From positions 12,710,001 to 12,774,000 of the forward strand of contig NC_135250.1 of assembly GCF_964204865.1 (NCBI RefSeq): DNA of 64,000 bases, given 5' to 3'. The notes under the pieces were generated by a model. It searched no databases and was not told the origin of the DNA. It was given only the letters and a program-made list of their open reading frames with translations. This stretch comes from Styela clava. Its lineage: Eukaryota > Chordata > Ascidiacea > Stolidobranchia > Styelidae. The position numbers were made by a program, and so were the translations under genes. Positions 33,801 through 45,663 of this stretch are shown here, piece after piece. The first letter of the stretch is position 1. Each line of letters begins with the position of its first letter.

Positions 33801-36800
33801 GTCGAAAATACTATTATTCGGATTTGTAATGGTGGAAACAGTACAGTTTAGCTCCCATCTGTTCGAGAAATGGCTTATGCACTATCTTCGAATAAAAATA
33901 TATCCATTATGATTGGTTACATGTTGATCCATCTTATCCTTAAGTAGAACTTTGTACCCAGTTACCATTACCAGGACTTACATTGAAACGTTTTTTTTAG
34001 GCATGTAGAGAGTGTCACAGTCGTGGTCGCACTTCCAGTTCGATGGTCTCCGGTGTCACCGATCAGAGTTCCGATTCAAGCGCACCATCGGGGCAGGCAG
34101 CTGGTGCATGTATCGATAGCTTCACCACGCACGGGCCTGGAATTTTTTCTGGAACATTTTCAGGTGTGGATTGGGATGGACGTTTTATTCTCCTACTAAA
34201 TCATTTGTTACTGTTTAGGAGAACGACTATATGTGTGTGACTTATTTCGGTACTGAAACGCATGTAATTTTAGAATGCCGTACATTGCCTTCAAGCATGA
34301 AGTTGTTATTCGTAGAATCTCTCGAACCCGCCGAAATGGGATTTATTATCACAGTGACGTATTGTCTTAAGTATTTCCCCTTAGGTTAAATTCTTGCATC
34401 GTTTCGAAGTATCTGAGCTGAACGTTTAATCACGCGACCATGACGCAGCTTGGTTTGCGCACGTTAAGCCGCAAGTTTTGACGCTGCGTCAGCGAGTGTT
34501 TCCCATGTATGCAACGACGAACGAGAATTGACGTGACGTGAATAAACGCGCACGGGAAGCTTTTTGGATCTGCTTTTAGGTGTGTATTTTCTCCATGGCG
34601 AAGTTAATATATTTTAGTATTACTTGGTAGCATTATTTTAAATATCCTCCATTGTCTTTTTCCAATTTAAAATCCAACGCATCGCAAATCGATCGTTTTT
34701 GTTTTTGAAAAACAAGTATAATGGCGTGTCTGGACTACTAAAGCAGACATATTTTTAGTCAAGTTATTTAATATATTGCTTATTGGTTTGACCGCCCACA
34801 TTGCGGTATTTTAGTCAGAACTCAAAACATACATAGGACATTTGGCTGAGTCTGTTGCCGAAGTTAGGTCCATTTGCGCACGTCCATGGTTTAGTAACAT
34901 ATAGGAAACAGAACAAGACTAGTCTAATCTGTATTTATAAAATGGATAAGTGAAACATGCCTCACGAAATCGTGATGTAGTGACGTAGCCGGTGTCTTCC
35001 AAATCATTAATTCAATGTTGGATATACAGATTTATCAATCTTTGTCCGGTTTGGGAATACACGAATATTCAACGGTTTTAAAGATGACCATCACGTCCAA
35101 TCATTCGTCCGTGAAACGCAACAAAATTTTAGTTTGTAGTTTGTGATCTCACCTATATGCGCCACACACGAGTTGAATAAAATGTTCATCATAAGCGCTT
35201 TATTATCTCTACTGCTGTTATCCACGCAAACTAAGAATACCGGAACCAGGGTTACCAAAAATTATTTCCCTACATACCATTCTTTTGCCATGAATTTATG
35301 TTAATATTTTGAGTAAGTTTGCAGTGATTTTATCCATAATAAAACGAGTCCAATGGTTTCAGCTTGTGGTCGTCGTGGAACGAGGCGCTTGGTAAAGCAA
35401 TACCCGGAAGACGCGGATCGAATTCGTGCGAGTTATTAGGGTCAAAATTTTCGAATGGTATAAAGAGCTGTGAACCAACACGCGTGTTGTGTCAAGGCGT
35501 GCTCAATTGAATGGCACAAATTGTTACTGCAGAATATTAGATAATGATATAACGCGCGTATAAAGGGAAATCATTTTTGCTGCCTCTCTGTAATTTGATG
35601 AATGTTTGTTCCTGTTAAGCTCGGACCTCGTTATCGCAGGATTTTCGTACCATCGCTTCATTGCTCGTATAAATTGTACAGTTAATGATTCGTTTTAAAT
35701 CTAATATCATAGCAGGGGCATGCCAATAATATGTCGTCATCCATTGAAATCTTTCGTCAGTATGCATACAATGCGTCATGTATTACTAGTACGCACAACA
35801 AACTTGTTAGGCTGCGTGATCACGTCCTAAATCGGTTGCTTCATAATTTTCTCGATGGTTTAGCTGATAAAGCATGCCGTTGCCGGTTTCACTTCCGACG
35901 ATGACGTCACTTATTTGCGTGCAAGTTTTCACAAGCCAGGCACATGGTATATGACGTCATCGATATTTTTTTCATGACCAAACTAACGCTCAATAGCTAA
36001 ATATAATGTGAGTAAATCAACTCACTCACTTTGGATGTAAATTTATTTTCTCGTCATACGACGCTCGCGTTGTGGACAATGGACCGCAACTAGGTACAAG
36101 CACCCTGGCTTATTTAAGTCTTTTGACGCGTTGCAGTACTCTTTCAATGTTTGTCTTGTCGTCCCACAGAGGACCGGATGCCTTTAAAGCCCGGTGTCTG
36201 TTTTCATGGTCGCGCATTGTTGTTAATACTTGCTCTGATAATGCCCGTCGGAAGGATGACAACGATTTTCGATTTGCATATTTAGCAAACACCAGAATAG
36301 TTCGCTTTCATAATCGATCTCGGTAAACATCCCAAACTAATAAATGACATCCGCCGAGTTACCATACTCGTTCGTGGTGGATGGCCTATCGGATTTTATT
36401 TTGCCCTTAAAACAGGATGTAGGCCTGTATATCGATAAGAATTGGTGTAACGTCAAACATACGGTAGATAGATTACAAAAGGCTGTTTTACATTAGAACG
36501 TGTGTCGTTGTTAACTCATGGTTTATTCTATGTTTGTAGCTTTACCTCGTTTGATTACACTACTTATTTCTACGAGTATCTGAATTTAATAGTTTCTTAA
36601 TCCAGTTTTAAAATTGGCCTTAACACTCGAATTTAAGCTAACAATCAATTTGAATCTGAAATTATTTAAATTTTAGTATTATTCTATCGCGCGCCGTCAT
36701 GAGGTCTTCCAGTGACGTCGCAATTTCAGCTTTCCGCTAATTAAATCAACTGTTTGGCGCCGAATTTTTACAACAAGTTCTAGTTTGTCTACAATTTTTA

Positions 36801-39346
36801 AAATTAAAATACGTGTATTTTATTTAGGCTCTCTCCATCCGAGCATACAAGACGCCGACGGAAGGCCAAAAAGGGATCCGAAAACTATTTTACAAATTCT
36901 TACGGATTTACTGAACGCAACACAGCAATATCAGGTGGGCAGCAGATTATTTTTTTTGGAAATCATCCATGCATAAAGTATTGGATAAAACTTCGATGTG
37001 AGATCTAAATTTAGGCACAAGTCACCGGTGTTTCAATTGATATTTCAGATATTTTGCGGCAAATCTAAAAATATCTGATAGATATATCGCAAGTAGCCCT
37101 TCATTTTCTTATGTAATTATTCCTGTCAGCCCCAAGGCGTCATGGTAAACGCTTTTCCGCTCATATTTATTCCGGTAAATTTCTCCAATAGGCTTCCGGA
37201 AAGTTCTTTATTTGTGAAAGTAAATGTGACGGTAAATTCTGTTTCTTAGTTTTCAGATTCTCCCAACACTACATAGTATAGTTTAATTTTTATTTTAACT
37301 CCATAAAATATAATATTTTTACACTGCTTCAAAATTTTAGCGGCTTTTGGTTAATACTTACTGTCATCTCATGACCTTGCGAAAAGACCAATTATGGTTC
37401 TGTAGCGTAATGTACAGTATTCAACATTTATTATCAACCGATGGCTGACTTGACAAAGTTCGCCGTCGATGAATAACGTGTTTTGAATGAGTAATAAGAA
37501 CGGCGTCAAAATTCTTCAGACTATTTCAACGTTTCGGTTTGGTGACAGGCAGTTCGATGTGTCGGTGGTGCGCCAATGCCTCCGGGCCCCGAAACATATT
37601 ATTGTACTTCACGTAGCTTTTAACGAAAGAAATATTGAGCATAAGAGCGGGCGCGTCCGTAGCAAAGGTAGAAATTACCTCGAAAGTCTCTTCAAAATGA
37701 CACGACGCGGTCATGAAAATTGAGTGCTGGATTGATCCCTACGGGTAATAATAATGATCAAAATGCCATCGAAATTGTAATGTGGTTGGCGAGGTCTTTA
37801 TCTCGATAAGCTTTAGTGGTATTCGTTTTCGTAGGTCATTTCATTTCCTCATACAGGTTAAAGAATGGAAGTGATACAAAAAGATTATAAATTGTTTTCA
37901 AGCTTTCTGGCGTTTGGTGGATGTTACTAATTAATTATCACTGTCATCGTAGTGGATTTGTCTTAGTATTCGAATTTTCTTTAATAAAATATTCTACTAT
38001 GTCACACAGGGTCAGCTAGGCAATGTTGGTCTCCTTCCGCAACTTTTCAAAGATCATTTTAAAGCTGACTCGGCTGTGAATGCCAACAAAAACAAAGAAA
38101 ATGGGAAGGCGCACACACATGTCGCTGCCGATAAAAAGGACGTAAACACGCCATCCCCTTCTTCTGAAAGCGAAGTCCAACAACCCGGAACTTCGAAGGT
38201 ACGTATGCCCAGATATTTTTATTCCATTTGTTACCATTTGATACCGCTCCTGTAAGTCCCTTTTCAAACATACATATAAATAAAGATATAACCAGCCATA
38301 GCCCATGAGCAGATTAAATTTCACAATACAGAATAGTAAAAGTTCTACTACTTTTTTTACAGCAACCGATTTTAACGCCACAAAGGCAACAGCCAAAATT
38401 GCGTCCATCGAATCAGAGTCACCACCATCAACCGAAACCAGTTTACAATCACTCCTACCTTCTGCCGCCGACTAATATGGCCCCAGAAATAGGTCAAAAG
38501 CTAACCGCCCCGGCCCAGTACATGTCGTCCGTTTCAACCATTCCAATAGGAGCCATTCCTGTGGCATATGGTTCCAGGCATGGCACCAGCAGAAGCTCAC
38601 GAAGAAACTCACCCGCTGGCAACGTTAGCAGCAAATACTACAGAAGCCACAGCAGATGCCACCATCACCATAAGCACCATAGCGTTGAGAAAGCATCGTG
38701 CTGCGGATCGTCATCGTGTAGAAGGCAGGCGAAGGCCCAGATGATGCTTAGCGCTTCCTACAGTGAGTTGTTCTTCTTCATTTGTTATTCGTGGATTACC
38801 ATCACAGTAAACGGCAAATCCTAATGGCTTTTAATAATTTCAGTCAAGAGAGAACACGAAAATTCTAACACTCGCAGCAAAATGAAGGAACTCAAGAAGA
38901 AAATGGATCGACAACGTCATCGGCGTCAAATCAGGCGTAGTAACTCATCCAAAGTCATCGATAAGCCTGAATTGGTAGCGGAGAACCAGACCACATCTGG
39001 AATTGCAATCGAACCAGTCAGTGTGGTGGCTGCTACCCACGATAATGCGACTACACGGGACACAAATATGGAGGTACATATTTTCACTATTAGTCGATTT
39101 GGTAACCATTGGTTGGATTGGATTTTAAGTACATGATGCGCGAGGATGGAATCCTAGTAATCATGGTAATCAAACTGCCACGCATGGGATACAATTGGTG
39201 AAATAGATAAAATTGCCGCAAAATAAAATGCAATATCTGATTCATGTTCTAACTATCTTTAATTTCAGGTTCAATTTGACGACATCAAAAAGGATTTTGA
39301 AATCAAAGAAGTTGCACACGAGCCTCCCGAGACCGTCACTGTTTAA
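21876..39346 (+). CDS. MIDN: Midnolin, ubiquitin-independent proteasome substrate carrier (13 exons)
   Basis: Midnolin binds nuclear proteins, including immediate-early transcription factors, and delivers them to the proteasome without ubiquitination; the fly relative is Stuxnet. Exons: 21876-22075, 22154-22241, 25057-25119, 31813-31927, 32142-32220, 32396-33384, 33596-33771, 34001-34163, 36828-36934, 38010-38198, 38363-38762, 38844-39073, 39269-39346. They sum to 2877 nt, 958 aa, all phases agreeing. UBL ~17-96 ([37 protein letters not shown]); first Catch half ~97-150 ([31 protein letters not shown]); second half ~608-660 ([31 protein letters not shown]); C-terminal basic helix ~860-890 ([20 protein letters not shown]), equivalent to the proteasome-binding helix. 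The Catch halves are separated by ~450 residues of Ser/Pro/His-rich linker, so the protein is twice the human length (468). Intron 7 starts AAG|GCAAGT. ATG context AAAAATGG. Confidence 0.95.
22242..25056. other. MIDN intron 2
   Basis: 2.8 kb intron from CG|GTAAGT to TTTTTCAG. Holds a palindromic TGACGTCA (22487-22494). No other feature recognised. Confidence 0.6.
25120..31812. other. MIDN intron 3 (6.7 kb)
   Basis: The longest intron, from CAG|GTATAT to CTTGACAG, with phase 0 on both sides. It contains two G/C- and CpG-richer blocks (about 28320-28560 and 30150-30310) that stand out from the AT-rich surroundings and could be alternative promoters or enhancers. No frame within it resembles a protein family; the 118-codon frame at 28342-28698 is probably chance openness in the first block. 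Confidence 0.55.
34164..36827. other. MIDN intron 8 with paired CRE palindromes
   Basis: 2.7 kb intron between the two exons that encode the second Catch half. Two exact TGACGTCA sites lie 50 bp apart (35902-35909 and 35952-35959). Other near-CRE sequence occurs at 34505-34520 and 36713-36720. No coding frame supported. Confidence 0.5.
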
Positions 39347-40864
39347 TTCTACCGTTGCCGTGCCAAGCAATCTAGACGAGAGAGTTTCATGTTTCCACAT
39401 CGGTGCTACTTCTCTCGTTCGCCGCGCGTGACGAAAAGGCGGATGGAACCGGTCGAAACCAGAACATACCGGTTTAATCAAACAGGTTGTCGCCTCTTGA
39501 AAGCACTATGAAGACCCTCCCATGCGATGGAATAGTTTTTTTAACATAAGTAAGTGATAGGCCATCCTCGCCGTCACTGAAAAGAATCCGTGGAAGAGAA
39601 TTATTTGTATGTTCGTTGCTGGGTACCGTGTATTATCTGCCTCAGCCCCCAACATGCATGCACTCTTGTCGAAGTAGTGAGCTAATATTGAATTTTTGGG
39701 AGTGCGGGGGCATAATTTCATTCTATGAGTGACTTCGACAATTTTTAATATTTAATTTTTTGGAAGGAACACATGCGCTTTAGAAAATTCCTTCGTGCCT
39801 AGTTTTTGCGCTGATTTCAAAAGCGCTTTCATGAAATCTTTACACATCATTTCACTTAAGTTTATTTGAATTATTCTCCAATTTTCTATGTTATAATTAG
39901 CCTATATGATTGCATTTGAATGATTAGCAGTCTATATCAATCTCATTGCGCACCATCAAAATTGCGTGTGCGAATTTTCTTTATACTTACCGTATTATCT
40001 CTTTATCATCTATCTACATGTATGTTTCCCTTCATGCGCGTGAATGACTAAGTAAGCCATAAAACTTGAAGCACGGCCTGATACAATTACGATTTTAGTT
40101 CTTTTTATGATGTGGCAACATACGTGCCTTTGAATCTGAGGATGCCTATAAATTTCAAGTTATTGAGTTTTAACTTACATTTATATATACTCGGACTGAC
40201 AGCAACATAGTATTATTGAAGCTATCTTAAGATGGTATTATCGAGTTTATCAGATCATTTCGTTACTTCTTTGTGACTGCGCGTTGTGCATGCGAAAAAC
40301 AATATTTTAAAGATATTGTGCCTGATATTTAAAAGAGTGGACATGTCTTGTTGTATATAATAAACTACCTCATCATTTTTCAAACTCACCTTGGTAATCT
40401 TGTGTTTTTTTTTAAATAGGCGGGGCGTTTTACGGGTGTGCACAGTATGATTTAATCCTATATGCTTTCAACCGTCTGTTTGCTTATCTAACTTTATATA
40501 GTTATTGTAGCTGATAAACTAGTGTATTATAGTTGAGGTGACACTAATGTACCCGCGCATGTCGTCCTTGTTTAATATATGACGAGGCAAAATGTGACTT
40601 ACCACGCTTGTTGTGGGTTCCCACGAATTAAGTTATTTCAGGTTTTATCCTATTTGTAACCCTACTAGATTTTCCAAGTATTTTTGCAGTTATTTTCTAT
40701 TTGATGCTTTTTGTTTACTGATTAATTTCTTTCCATGAATTTCGTGATTTTAATCTCCCTCTCTCTTTATCTGTTAGTACTATTTCAGACTCATCGCTAC
40801 TTATTCATATCGATGCCATATTGTTACCACTCCTTTCGTTCTTAGTCGCAATGTAAAAAATAAA
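39347..40864 (+). other. Probable MIDN 3' UTR
   Basis: Runs from the stop codon to AATAAA at 40859-40864, the first hexamer in a good AT-rich terminal context that I noticed. Several ATTTA pentamers are present, as expected for short-lived immediate-early messages, but the DNA is AT-rich throughout so this is weak. Confidence 0.35.
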
Positions 40865-41661
40865 ATGAATCTGTATAATAGTGCTTTCATTTGGACTCTT
40901 CGAGGTTTTATGTCGTGAATGCATAGCTGGGGTATATGTTGGACTATCCTAGATCTTGATTTTCAAACTGAGTGATAGCAGAATACCCGCCCGATGAGAA
41001 AATCTGTATAGCGAACCCGAATATCGCGTGTGATTGAATTATTCTTAATGCCGTTACGTATTACCTTGATACTGCGATTTTAGATGTGGGACATGATTAA
41101 GCAACGTAATAATGACGAGTTTGTATGATTTAATTTTTCGGAAACCCGATGTGCCTCTGTATCCATGCATTTTAATCCAGTATTAGCGACCATAGCGTTT
41201 TATTCCAGCGATTGGTCGCGTCCAATCTACACTCAGCTCTTGCCAACCAGTTGCGCCCGAACTGAGTGCATCTTCGTTCTTTTGCCAGAGATGATTGGGG
41301 CCGGAGACAGAGCAGTCTGGCTGGAATGGCTAGTTGACAAATTTGTAACAAATCGCTCATCTCTTCCATAGCTTTACAAACTAATCCGTGGCAATCGCAT
41401 GGCTATGTATCAAGCGCAACATACTCGTATGTCGTCCTCGCAAGCTATACTAATTTCAATCATATATATATTGACACATACAATTCGAAAGCAAAAGAAA
41501 TAAATCGACGGGGATTTGAAAAGTGTAACGTAAATAACGTAAGCAAATTAAGTAGTGCATGTGGGATACCATATATAATTGATGGGTCTGCATTCTTACG
41601 CCTACAAATAAAGATAGTCCCACGAATTCCAACCTACTGACAGGCATTATTTTACTTGTCT

Positions 41662-41916
41662 TTACTGTGCGCCGTAGTAAAATGGATCCATTTTCTCACA
41701 TTTGCACCTGCATATTTTTGCACCCATGGTCATTTGGTCAATGAGAAAAGCATCTTTTAACCCACAAAGAAGAAAAATACCAACAAGAACAAATACAACA
41801 TAATAACGAAAATATCCATATCTACATTTCGTGTTCCTTACTACCGCATTCTTCATGATTGACGCGAACGCGGAATCGCCACAAAGTGCGTAATTTTTGA
41901 TGACAGCATCGCACAC
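41662..41916 (-). CDS. Possible small membrane/secreted protein or exon, unrecognised
   Basis: 84 codons with one hydrophobic segment (~residues 36-56, YYVVFVLVGIFLLCGL) followed by a Cys/Lys cluster (ICRCKCEKMDP). The end reads GCACA|GTAAAG, so the stop may actually be just inside an intron and this may be a first coding exon. About 90 bp encoding part of the hydrophobic segment recur at 42050-42150 without an open frame. The signal-anchor plus CxCxC layout is faintly like TMEM9-type proteins, but I could not find a following exon. Confidence 0.25.
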   Translation of the reverse strand: MCDAVIKNYALCGDSAFASIMKNAVVRNTKCRYGYFRYYVVFVLVGIFLLCGLKDAFLIDQMTMGAKICRCKCEKMDPFYYGAQ

Positions 41917-42374
41917 GAAAAATGATTCCCATAGAGTAGACTATAGAGCTCACAGATATTTTTAAATAAATGGAAGTAATAGCCTTCTAGCCCAAAATAC
42001 AATATTTAACCACTGAAAATTTCAAAGCAAGTGATTCAGTAGTTAATTAATGAGAAAAGTTAACCATTTTTTTTAACCGAGAATAAAGAAAAATACCAAC
42101 AAGAACAATTACAACATAATAACAAAACGATCGATATGTAAATTTCGTGGCCAATAATATAAATTTAATGAAACTAGTGTTTTATGTCATCTGAAATTAA
42201 AAAGTAATTTCAGTATTCATTACCGATTGAAAGCCAAATTATGATTAATTTTCATGATATTGTTTGAAAATAGCAGTAACATATTATTTAACAAGGATGA
42301 GCCCGGTCAAAATGAAACGTTACGAATAGAAATAGATTGTATCCAGAAAGCTAAAATATTTCGGAATTTTGGTT

Positions 42375-42655
42375 TTAAATGATATCCGGTTCAAATGCAT
42401 ATTATTCCCCCTGTTGTGTCCCTGGCACTGACTAACGAACTACACAAGAATCCAACTCGATATAAACGTCAGTTTTAATGAAAACAAACGAGAACACGGC
42501 ACATCAAGTAAGCTTAGAATATCCTGGTTTAATGTTTTAAATGATATTCGGTTCAAATGCATATAATTGGATAAATCCCAATGACATCCCCCTGTTGTGT
42601 CCCTAACACTGACTAACGAACTACACAATAATCCAACTTGATAGAAACGTCAGTT
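42375..42655. repeat. Tandem duplication, two ~105-120-bp copies
   Basis: Copies at 42375-42476 and 42537-42655 share TAAATGATATYCGGTTCAAATGCATAT, CCCCCTGTTGTGTCCCT and CACTGACTAACGAACTACACAA. The second copy carries a 20-bp insertion. Non-coding. Confidence 0.7.
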
Positions 42656-44469
42656 TCCAGAACAGCCTACAAATCAGCCAACGCAACACCAAATTCTAGA
42701 AATTGAAGTAATATGGACCTTTAACGCCTACTAGTGGAAACATAAATATATGGAACGCCAATGTACAACATCCCCGCAACTTAGTTTGCGTTCTGGCATG
42801 ATATTTTCTGAGTTCAATTCATCATAACTTTCCTTTGATGCAATGATTTATACCTGTTGATCCACTTCAGAAAGCGAACGAATTTTTCAAATACATTTTT
42901 CGTGTCTAGTGACTAAGATATCGCGATGGGAGTTATTGGTTAAACTAAATTATTGAAATAACGTTCATGTTAGCGTACAATGTCATTGTTTAATTTTAGA
43001 TCGAGATATCAGGAACATAACGATTACAAAAAGCATAATAAATTCTCCATGCAAAAAAAGACCAATCCATAACAACCGATTGATGAATGAGGAACAATGA
43101 ACTTGTCGACAACGGGAAATATTTCAACATGTTCACTGCTTTCAAAATAATGACGCTTAGTTGAAAATCGAATTTGAAAACTAAACTTGCTTTCCATCTT
43201 AGTCCAACAGATGATCTCTAGTTTTTACTATTTTGACTTGATGACTTGATTTTCTTGATGACTCCATGTCAAATATTGAAGATGTATTTCTTCATAAAAC
43301 GAATATCTGGGGCCTCAAAAATATGACATTCTTTTCGTTCGGCATTTTTGCCTGAGTGTTGTTCTGTGAAAATAATATAGATTTAGATGTAGGTTCAGAA
43401 AATCTGAAAATATCGATTGATAACAGCAAATTTCAATATTATTGCCACTAATCAGAATAATCCCCAACGTTCCGTGATCTTGGACCATCGAATCATACAT
43501 AATGGCGGATTGAATGGCGGTAGCTATACTCCGATATCAAAGTTTTGGTCAGTCCTAATCATCCCAGTCATCATTGCCTGATTGCTTAGTTTATTCTAGC
43601 AAGACCAGTCAAAATAAAAAAAAACGCCCATGCAACACAACACCCATACCATAAAACTAAAAACATCTTAAAGCCCTTTTTTAGTTGAATCAACTATCGC
43701 ACAAATTCTTGAGCTGGTCCTAAATTCTCTATGTGCATTCAGTCCAAAGTAGAATCTTCGCGAAACTGACCAGATATGAGGTCTTCAAAATTGTATATCA
43801 CTGTATAATCAATATTTTTAATAATATTAAAGTACATTCCAGTTTTTGAAACGATAAGCTGAAGATTGCGTAGAACAGCCTATACCGGCTACTCGTCAGT
43901 GTGTCATTTTTCTATTTTTTTGCACGATAAATGTGTTTATAGCCATAATCATTCGCAAAAAATGTTTTTTTAGTCATAAAGTTCTCTGCATTTTGAGCTG
44001 CGGTGCAGAATTCCTCTTTCCACGTTTATTGCCTTGCAGGCATATTTACACATATTGTTTCGAAGCGAAGAGAAATTCCCGTCAAAGAGAATGCAATCTT
44101 GTGTGTTTGCCAGAATCGATCGATCTTCGAAAGTGCAACGTTGGTGGAGGCAATTACTGCTGCATGTTATGCGAATAATAAAGTATATATAAGCGATGTA
44201 ATATCAAATTCTCAGAGATGATTAGTTGTTGTGGCGAGACATTTTTCCTATTAAATGACTAAATCACCAAGAAGTAAATGAAAATGCTATGCAAATCCTT
44301 CATAGAAATCCAATAATTCCAACCGCAAAACATCAGTACATAAATTTAATGCAATTATTTTTATTAATTATAAGCACAAATTGATAGTTGTAAGACGTTT
44401 TATAATTTTTTACAAGATTCATAATAATAGTCATAATCAGATAATATAAAATGGAGATTGAGATGAAAT

Positions 44470-44680
44470 TGTGAAAGATTCCGGGACTCCGATAAGGCCC
44501 TGATACCGTGTTGACGCAATTGCCCCACATTAGAGGAGTATGTCTTGACCACCAGATTGGCGTCAGCGGCGTTGTCTTGTACGACTTTGAGAGCTGTATC
44601 GCTCGATATGTTCAATTGGACGCTTGCTTTTCCAACTGCCTGCCTGGCTTTGATGTCGCAGCCAATGTCATCCTCGGTTC
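44470..44680 (-). pseudogene. G/C-rich coding-like patch, unassigned
   Basis: Open on the minus strand for ~75 codons (segment DIGCDIKARQAVGKASVQL, then KVVQDNAADANLVVKTY) in DNA clearly richer in G+C than its surroundings. An open frame also exists on plus. It could be a fragment of a retroelement or an exon of an unrecognised gene. I could not assign it. Confidence 0.2.
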
Positions 44681-45351
44681 ATCATGCCGACGGTTGTATT
44701 AAATGAGCACTTGTTATATCGTTGATATGACTTGACCCGACCTCTGTCTCTGCGATAAAGCCATATTGCATACACATGACGTTCGTATGAAACGGTAGTC
44801 TTAGTCGAAAATCAAAAACTTTTATTGCAGTTATATTTTTATTGATTTCAACACTAACAAAAAACGAAAAAACGGACAGTGCCAACAGGAGTAAAATTAA
44901 ATTAAAATTTCTTAAGCTATAATAAATAGCTTATTAATAATAGTGTGTCATTTCTATCAAAATTTCAAAAGATAAACATGGGAGACTCATTCATGACTAC
45001 ATCATTCAATCTTAACTAGAGCCTGCTCCAAAACTTGGACAATATATTCTGACTCAAGGAGTAGAACGATTCTGGCCAGGAGGATGTTGTAAAAAAAAAA
45101 AAAAGTCAAAAGGTAATAGGAATTTCAGTAATAATAAATATAATATATGGCAGTTGCAAGTGTTAAAAAAATTGATAAACATGGACATCCATGCTCAACT
45201 TAAAAATTTGTGATTATAAAAAAATAGCCCATACAACACAGATTTTTAGAAAGAACATTTTTGTGAATTTCAAATATACGATCCAAACGAGGCGTGAAAT
45301 AAAGGACCAGATATTTGGTATCGGTGTAATGTCTAGTAATAGTATATAAGC

Positions 45352-45644
45352 CAGGGGTGTGCAACCTTTAATACAGGAGGGCCACATTCAAATGACGGAG
45401 GGTAAACCGTGGGCCGCACCTTTATTTATCTTAAGCTTTAAAGTAGTTGCAAGCACAAAATTTTTGGTTAATAATCTTTATGACATGCGTTGTTCGCTTT
45501 GCATTGTATCGTATCGGAATTACCCACAGGTACCAGATTAAACTAAATTAAAAACTCATTTCCCAGGCTGCACACACTTCAAAATCGGCACGTCTCCGCA
45601 GGCTGCACAATTTTTCCTTGTGGACCACAGGTTGCACACCCCTG
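45352..45644. mobile_element. Short hAT MITE, 293 bp, immediately 3' of NELFE
   Basis: Perfect 16-bp terminal inverted repeats (CAGGGGTGTGCAACCT and AGGTTGCACACCCCTG). Flanks ATATAAGC (45344-45351) and CTATAAGC (45645-45652) are an 8-bp duplication with one mismatch. The right duplication ends 11 bp from the NELFE stop, so the element forms the start of that gene's 3' UTR. Confidence 0.9.
45421..45426 (-). promoter_or_regulatory. Candidate NELFE poly(A) signal inside the hAT MITE
   Basis: TTTATT on plus (AATAAA on minus), about 240 bp downstream of the NELFE stop and within the transposon at 45352-45644. Confidence 0.35.
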
Positions 45645-45663
45645 CTATAAGCCATAGAAAATC

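Larger units (their letters stand above)
40865..45351. other. Gene-poor region between MIDN and NELFE
   Basis: No conserved gene recognised. Contents worth noting are an 84-codon frame with one hydrophobic helix (41662-41916, minus), a partial copy of it (42050-42150), a tandem duplication (42375-42655), and a locally G/C-rich coding-like patch at 44470-44680. Confidence 0.4.
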
